Assembly (NCBI RefSeq): GCF_900110755.1 | Contig: NZ_FOFF01000061.1 | Location: 1 to 46,167 of the forward strand | Reading direction: 5' to 3' | Length of the DNA stretch: 46,167 bases | From: Streptomyces sp. yr375 | Lineage (GTDB): Bacteria; Actinomycetota; Actinomycetes; Streptomycetales; Streptomycetaceae | Shown: positions 42,567-46,167 of the stretch, in pieces | Position numbering within the stretch: position 1 is the stretch's first letter | Layout: every line of letters starts with the position of its first letter | The notes under the pieces: generated by a model | Databases searched by the model: none | Seen by the model: the letters and a program-made list of their open reading frames with translations, nothing else | What the model was told of the DNA's origin: nothing | Program-made: the position numbers and the translations under genes

Positions 42567-43618
42567 TGCTCCAAATCCTTGAGCTTGCGCTCCAGGGAGT
42601 CGAGGCGCGGCAGGGCCATGGTGTCGTCCTCCGCCGTGAGGTCGACGGTGATCGAGTCGGTGCTCTGGCGGACGGGCTGCAGGGAGTGCCGTGAACGGGT
42701 GGGCAACTGCTCCGCCGAGTTCGCTATGGCAGGCTCCGCGGAGACACGCTCGGCCGTGGCCCGCTCCAGAGCGGCCTGGGCCTCCACCTGACGGCCACCG
42801 CCGCCACCGCCACCACGGCCGGGAAAGCGGCCGTGACCTCGACTGATCGCCTTCAACTGCGCGCGCTCGACACGCTGCTGCTCGCGGCGACGCAGCCTGG
42901 TCTCCTCCTTGCGCGCCTTGTCGTCGCGGACCTCCTCGACGGCCTCGTCCAGGCTGCGCACGTTCTCCAGCAGCATCAGCGACCAGGCCCTGTAGGTCTC
43001 ACGGGGAGCACGCACCCAGCGCACGACGCGGATCTGCGGCAGCGGACGGGGCACGAGGCCCTGCTCGCGCAGCGCGGCCCGGCGGGTCTGCTTGAGGGCC
43101 CGGTCGAAGAGCACGGCCGCCGACAGCGACATACCGGCGAAGAAGTGCGGGGCGCCCGCGTGGCCCAGGCCCCTGGGCGCGTGCACCCAGTTGAACCAGG
43201 CCGCGGCGCCCGCGAACGTCCACACGAGTATGCGGGAGCCGAGGGCCGCGTCACCGTGGCTGGCCTCGCGCACCGCGAGGACGGAGCAGAACATCGCCGC
43301 GCCGTCCAGGCCGAACGGCACCAGGTATTCCCAGCCGCCGGTGAGGCCGAGGTTCGTCTCGCCGAAGCCGACCAGGCCGTGGAAGGAGAGCGCGGCGGCG
43401 ACGGCCGCACAGCAGAACAGAAGGACGTAGGAGGCGGTTCCGTATATGGCTTCCTTGCGCCTGCGGCGCTCCTCGGTGCGCTCCCACGAGTCGTCCGCGT
43501 TCGCGTCTGCCCCGGAGGCGCGCTTCCCGCGCGCTAGCACCGCCACCGCCGCCAGCATGCCCAGGAGCAGTACGGCGCCGGGAAGCAGCCAGTTCAGCGA
43601 TATGTCGGTCAGTCTCAT
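42554..43618 (-). CDS. DUF2637-type membrane protein
   Basis: 354 residues from MRLTDISLNW; an upstream in-frame ATG at 43660 lacks a ribosome-binding site. One N-terminal helix (LLPGAVLLLGMLAAVAVLA), a basic loop, then three or four helices (YVLLFCCAAVAAALSFHGLVGF, YLVPFGLDGAAMFCSVLAV, ILVWTFAGAAAWFNWVHA, FFAGMSLSAAVLFDRAL). PFGLDGAAM and AAWFNWVHAP are DUF2637 hallmarks, shared with Streptomyces SpdB-like and WhiB-neighbour membrane proteins. The cytoplasmic tail is long, with an Arg/Glu-rich coiled coil, a Gly run and a short terminal helix. The function is unknown. Confidence 0.82.
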   Translation of the reverse strand: MRLTDISLNWLLPGAVLLLGMLAAVAVLARGKRASGADANADDSWERTEERRRRKEAIYGTASYVLLFCCAAVAAALSFHGLVGFGETNLGLTGGWEYLVPFGLDGAAMFCSVLAVREASHGDAALGSRILVWTFAGAAAWFNWVHAPRGLGHAGAPHFFAGMSLSAAVLFDRALKQTRRAALREQGLVPRPLPQIRVVRWVRAPRETYRAWSLMLLENVRSLDEAVEEVRDDKARKEETRLRRREQQRVERAQLKAISRGHGRFPGRGGGGGGGRQVEAQAALERATAERVSAEPAIANSAEQLPTRSRHSLQPVRQSTDSITVDLTAEDDTMALPRLDSLERKLKDLEQQFG

Positions 43619-43932
43619 CTGGGGGTCCCTTGCATTGGGATAGGGCGTAACGCCCGCCATAGTGGCCCAATCCCGCCGTCCCTCAGGGGGTTTCGGGGCA
43701 AGAGGCCGCCAAGGAGGTGCAAGGGGATGCCCAGGGCGACGTTCTGCTCGAACTGCCGCTTGAGGGGCGGGAGTTGAGTTCGAATAAGACTACCCGTACG
43801 GGTGGTTCCACGGAAAGTTCCCGTGGCACGTGAGGAAATTGTGAATCGCCTGTGACCGTAAGGAAGCCTCGTCCGGGTGATCCTACGGGACGACCGGGCG
43901 TGTCCGGTCGCCGGGGGGTGACTGAGTGTGCA
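43619..43932. other. 314-bp intergenic region upstream of the DUF2637 gene
   Basis: It has lower GC around 43770-43860 (TTGAGTTCGAATAAGACTACCC; GAGGAAATTGTGAATCGCC), consistent with promoters. A 7-bp hairpin at 43891-43910 (CGACCGG/CCGGTCG) may terminate the FhuF-like gene. No gene seen. Confidence 0.5.
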
Positions 43933-44781
43933 TCAACTCGCGGCGGCGGCCATGAGCTTGGTGACACGGTCCGCGTCGCAGGTGCGCGGGCAGGTGACGC
44001 AGGTGTCCTCGGGGCGCACCGTGTAGAACATGCAGCAGCTCGCCCGGTCCCGGGTGGGCAGGGCCGCGCCGTCCGGTCCGGTCAGCTCACGGAAGGCCGC
44101 CGAGCCGACGTACGGGCGTGTCGCGCCCGGCAGCAGCAGTTCCAGTTCCCGGCGCGCCCGCCGCTGCTCGTCCTCGCCGAGCAGGTGGGCGACGTACCAG
44201 AGCCCCTCGACGACCTCGTCGGTCACCATGCCCCACAGGGCCCGGCCGCGCCGCCGCGCCCGCGGCCCGAACCCGGCGAGCACCGGCTCGTGATGCTCGG
44301 CTATCGCCGCCCGCACCTCCGCCCGCAGCGCCTCCTCGTCCCCGACCACCCGCGCGCCGGGCAGCAGCGCCGCCGGATCGCCCGGCAGGCACGCGAAGGA
44401 GTCGGGCGGCCGGACGGCCATCCGCATCCCGTCGCCGGTCCGGTCGTACGAGACGTGCGTCACGGGCAGCCGGGGCACCCGGCGGTGCAGGAACCAGGGG
44501 ACGGTGATCAGCAGGCAGGCCGGCCAGGCGTACCGGTGCAGTCCGAAGCTCGCGACGACGTCCGGGCGCGCCTGATGGTCGTAGTCGCGGACGATCTGGG
44601 CGTCGTCCCAGGCGAGGAAGGCCTCCAGCGCGGCGCCACCCGCCGCGAGCTCGGTCGCGGCGACCCAGCCGCCGCCTTGGGGGAACGGCTGCGCGGGGCC
44701 CAGTTCCGTGACGGTCAGGCCCGGGAAGACCTCCGCGAGACGGGCGTAGGCCTGCGCTGTGGCCGACGGGGCTGAGGGCAT
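43933..44781 (-). CDS. FhuF-like ferric-siderophore reductase ((2Fe-2S) protein)
   Basis: 282 residues. The C-terminus RASCCMFYTVRPEDTCVTCPRTC carries the CC-x10-C-x2-C cysteines that hold the 2Fe-2S cluster in FhuF-type reductases. These release iron from imported ferric siderophores in the cytoplasm. There is no signal peptide. An iron box lies 28 bp upstream of the ATG, so expression should rise in iron starvation. It is divergent from a GntR regulator; no siderophore genes are next to it. Confidence 0.85.
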   Translation of the reverse strand: MPSAPSATAQAYARLAEVFPGLTVTELGPAQPFPQGGGWVAATELAAGGAALEAFLAWDDAQIVRDYDHQARPDVVASFGLHRYAWPACLLITVPWFLHRRVPRLPVTHVSYDRTGDGMRMAVRPPDSFACLPGDPAALLPGARVVGDEEALRAEVRAAIAEHHEPVLAGFGPRARRRGRALWGMVTDEVVEGLWYVAHLLGEDEQRRARRELELLLPGATRPYVGSAAFRELTGPDGAALPTRDRASCCMFYTVRPEDTCVTCPRTCDADRVTKLMAAAAS

Positions 44782-44808
44782 GCCGGGACCGCCGTTTCGG
44801 GAGAGATT

Positions 44809-44827
44809 GGAGGTAAGCCTTACCTTA
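44809..44827 (-). promoter_or_regulatory. Iron box (DmdR/IdeR operator)
   Basis: Reading the minus strand, TAAGGTAAGGCTTACCTCC matches the 19-bp consensus TTAGGTTAGGCTAACCTAA at 14 positions, including the central AGG-CT-CCT core. It is placed just upstream of the FhuF-like gene. Confidence 0.85.
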
Positions 44828-44937
44828 CCCAGTCTCGTTGGGATTTGAACTGGCGGCCAGTACGCCTAAGGTGCTTGACGGGCGAGTGACAACCCGTCGT
44901 AATGACCCCAAGTACCGACAAGACCGGAGGAGACCCC

Positions 44938-45756
44938 GTGGAGCAGAGTGTGCAGGGCTCCACGAGTACGGGAACCCCGGTCGGGCCGGGTGCCCGCGAC
45001 AGCCGGGCCCGGGTGCCGGCGCAGTCGCGCGGCGAGTTCGGGGACGGCGCCGACCGGGAGCGGGGCGGGGCCGCCGGTGCGGCGCGCGGTGAGCACACGC
45101 ACAGCGAGACGCCCATCCCGCGTCCCCGGGCGGTCGTCCAGCGCGCGTCCGTGCGCGGCCAGATCCTCGACGCCCTGCGCACCGCGCTCGTCACCGGGGA
45201 ACTGCAGCCGGGTGAGGTGTACTCGGCGCCGGTGCTCGGGGAGCGCTTCGGGGTCTCCGCGACGCCGGTCCGGGAGGCGATGCAGCAGCTCGCGCTGGAG
45301 GGCGCCGTCGAGGTCGTCCCCAACCGGGGGTTCCGGGTGATCGTGCGGGGCACGCGCGAACTCGCCGAACTGGCCGAGGTGCGGGCGCTGATCGAGGTTC
45401 CCGTGATGCTGCGGCTGGCCCGTACGGTGCCTGCCGAGCGGTGGGCGGAGCTGCGGCCCCTCGCCGAGGCGAGCATGTGCGCGGCGGCCTCCGGCTGCCG
45501 GGCCACGTACGCGGAGGCCGACCGGGTCTTCCACCGGGCGGTGCTCGCGCTCTCCGGCAACGAGCAGTTGGCCGACATCGCCGAGGATCTGCACCGGCGG
45601 TCGCAGTGGCCGCTGGTCGGCGGGACCGTCTCACGCGGCTGTGCCGACCTCGTCGCGGACGCGATGGAGCACATGGCCTTGCTGGAGGCGTTGGCGGCGC
45701 GGGATGTGGACGTGGTGCGGGCGCTGGTGCGCGGGCACTTCGCCGGTGCGGCCTGA
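44938..45756 (+). CDS. GntR-family regulator (FadR/FCD type)
   Basis: 272 residues. The N-terminal ~60 are disordered. Winged HTH: RGQILDALRTALVTGELQPGEVYSAPVLGERFGVSATPVREAMQQLALEGAVEVVPNRGFRV. FCD ligand domain: ELAEVRALIEVPVMLRLA, AEADRVFHRAVLALSGNEQLADI, VADAMEHMALLEALAARDVDVVRALVRGHF with the metal-binding His/Asp pattern. The GTG at 44938 is preferred to the ATG at 44902 because GGAGGAGA precedes it. It probably represses metabolic genes in response to a small acid. It shares its divergent promoter region with the FhuF-like gene. Confidence 0.93.
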   Translation: MEQSVQGSTSTGTPVGPGARDSRARVPAQSRGEFGDGADRERGGAAGAARGEHTHSETPIPRPRAVVQRASVRGQILDALRTALVTGELQPGEVYSAPVLGERFGVSATPVREAMQQLALEGAVEVVPNRGFRVIVRGTRELAELAEVRALIEVPVMLRLARTVPAERWAELRPLAEASMCAAASGCRATYAEADRVFHRAVLALSGNEQLADIAEDLHRRSQWPLVGGTVSRGCADLVADAMEHMALLEALAARDVDVVRALVRGHFAGAA

Positions 45757-45794
45757 GCCGAGTCCGTCCGCGCGCTTTCTGTTGGCGCCGTCCC

Positions 45795-45813
45795 CTGGGG
45801 GCTGCGCCCCCAG
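45795..45813. terminator. Streptomyces-type GC hairpin
   Basis: CTGGGGGC/GCCCCCAG with a TGC loop followed by ACCCCCC, 39 bp after the GntR stop. This sequence form is common in Streptomyces genomes after genes. Confidence 0.7.
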
Positions 45814-45920
45814 ACCCCCCTATCGGCCCTTAGAAGCCGTATTCCTATCGATCACGAGGACGGTTCTGATCGAACGGGTTCCCTGGTCGGGTGATCTTGG
45901 CCGCGCGGGCGCATGAAAGC

Positions 45921-45976
45921 AGGGCCTCCGGTGCAGCACGAGGGTTGCGAAGCCAACTCGTTCACCAGGAGGCCCT
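45921..45976 (+). promoter_or_regulatory. Hairpin that buries the transposase ribosome-binding site
   Basis: AGGGCCTCC-GGTG (45921-45933) pairs with CACC-A-GGAGGCCCT (45963-45976), 13 bp with one bulge. The right arm contains the AGGAGG of the transposase. Read-through transcripts would fold and block translation. Confidence 0.65.
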
Positions 45977-45977
45977 G

Positions 45978-46167
45978 TTGTCCCAGTCTTGCGTGACGAC
46001 GTTGTTCCCGTCCAACTCGCGCGTGTCGGCGTGCGATTGCCTCGCTCACCGGTTCGGGAACGCGGCCGACCGACCCGACCGGGTGCGGCAGTACCCCTCC
46101 GACATGACGGACGCCGAGTGGCAGGTGGTGCGCGACGCGATGCCGGTCCCGGCCTGGCTCGAAGGGC
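45978..46167 (+). mobile_element. IS5-like insertion sequence, transposase 5' part
   Basis: A TTG start at 45978 follows AGGAGG by 5 bp and the frame is open to the window edge. After ~35 basic or polar residues the translation reads RQYPSDMTDAEWQVVRDAMPVPAW, the N-terminal signature of Streptomyces IS5-family (DDE) transposases. The catalytic residues lie beyond the window, as does the right end, so terminal repeats cannot be paired and the left edge is undefined (probably between 45840 and 45920). Confidence 0.7.

Noticed and set aside
45790..45830. GC hairpin after the GntR gene as an IS end
   Set aside because: This GGGGGC-TGC-GCCCCC hairpin form is common in Streptomyces as a gene-end structure.
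1..46167. CRISPR array, tRNA or rRNA genes, attachment site
   Set aside because: No regularly spaced repeats with unique spacers, no cloverleaf or rRNA-like sequence and no integrase were seen on either strand.

Overview
The window reads as chromosomal DNA of a Streptomyces or close relative. It is very GC-rich, third codon positions are strongly G/C biased, GTG and TTG starts are common, and it carries typical actinomycete families (XRE/DUF397 pair, DUF2637, HATPase anti-sigma protein, TPR regulator, AdaA-AlkA fusion). Functions are read from motifs in the translations. No database search was run.

Layout. (1) 1-18961 is the end of a modular biosynthetic cluster. The 3' part of a type I PKS (AT-KR-ACP) is followed by a two-module PKS (KS-AT-DH-KR-ACP / KS-AT-ACP / relic TE) and a free type II thioesterase, all on the plus strand. 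Across a 16-bp-stem terminator, a minus-strand P450 - C-A*-PCP NRPS - A-PCP NRPS set converges on them. (2) 20335-22269 is a divergent regulatory zone with an exact 11-bp repeat at 20-bp spacing, then a soluble histidine kinase and NarL-type response regulator, and after them a TPR regulator. (3) 22535-31195 is accessory: SDR, AMP-dependent acyl ligase, zinc alcohol dehydrogenase, ZIP-like membrane protein, gene-poor stretches, and a type-3 copper (tyrosinase-like) protein. (4) 31641-45756 looks like ordinary chromosome: RsgA, AdaA-AlkA, Ogt, DUF456, a PP2C-like protein, a damaged XRE/DUF397 locus, secreted proteins, an anti-sigma-like ATPase, DUF2637, FhuF-like protein with an iron box, and a GntR regulator. 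(5) 45921-46167 is the start of an IS5-like transposase running off the window.

How it may work. The last PKS module uses malonyl-CoA and has no reductive domains, so it should leave a beta-ketoacyl-ACP. Its C-terminal TE has lost the nucleophile, the Asp and the His region. The neighbouring NRPS is split: one protein carries the only intact A domain, the other carries the C domain and a dead A domain. The simplest model (inference) is that A-PCP loads an amino acid, the C domain joins it to the beta-ketoacyl chain, and release happens without the PKS TE, for instance by Dieckmann closure to a 3-acyl tetramic acid. The two-component system lies next to repeats that could be its operator, between the kinase and the P450/NRPS operon.
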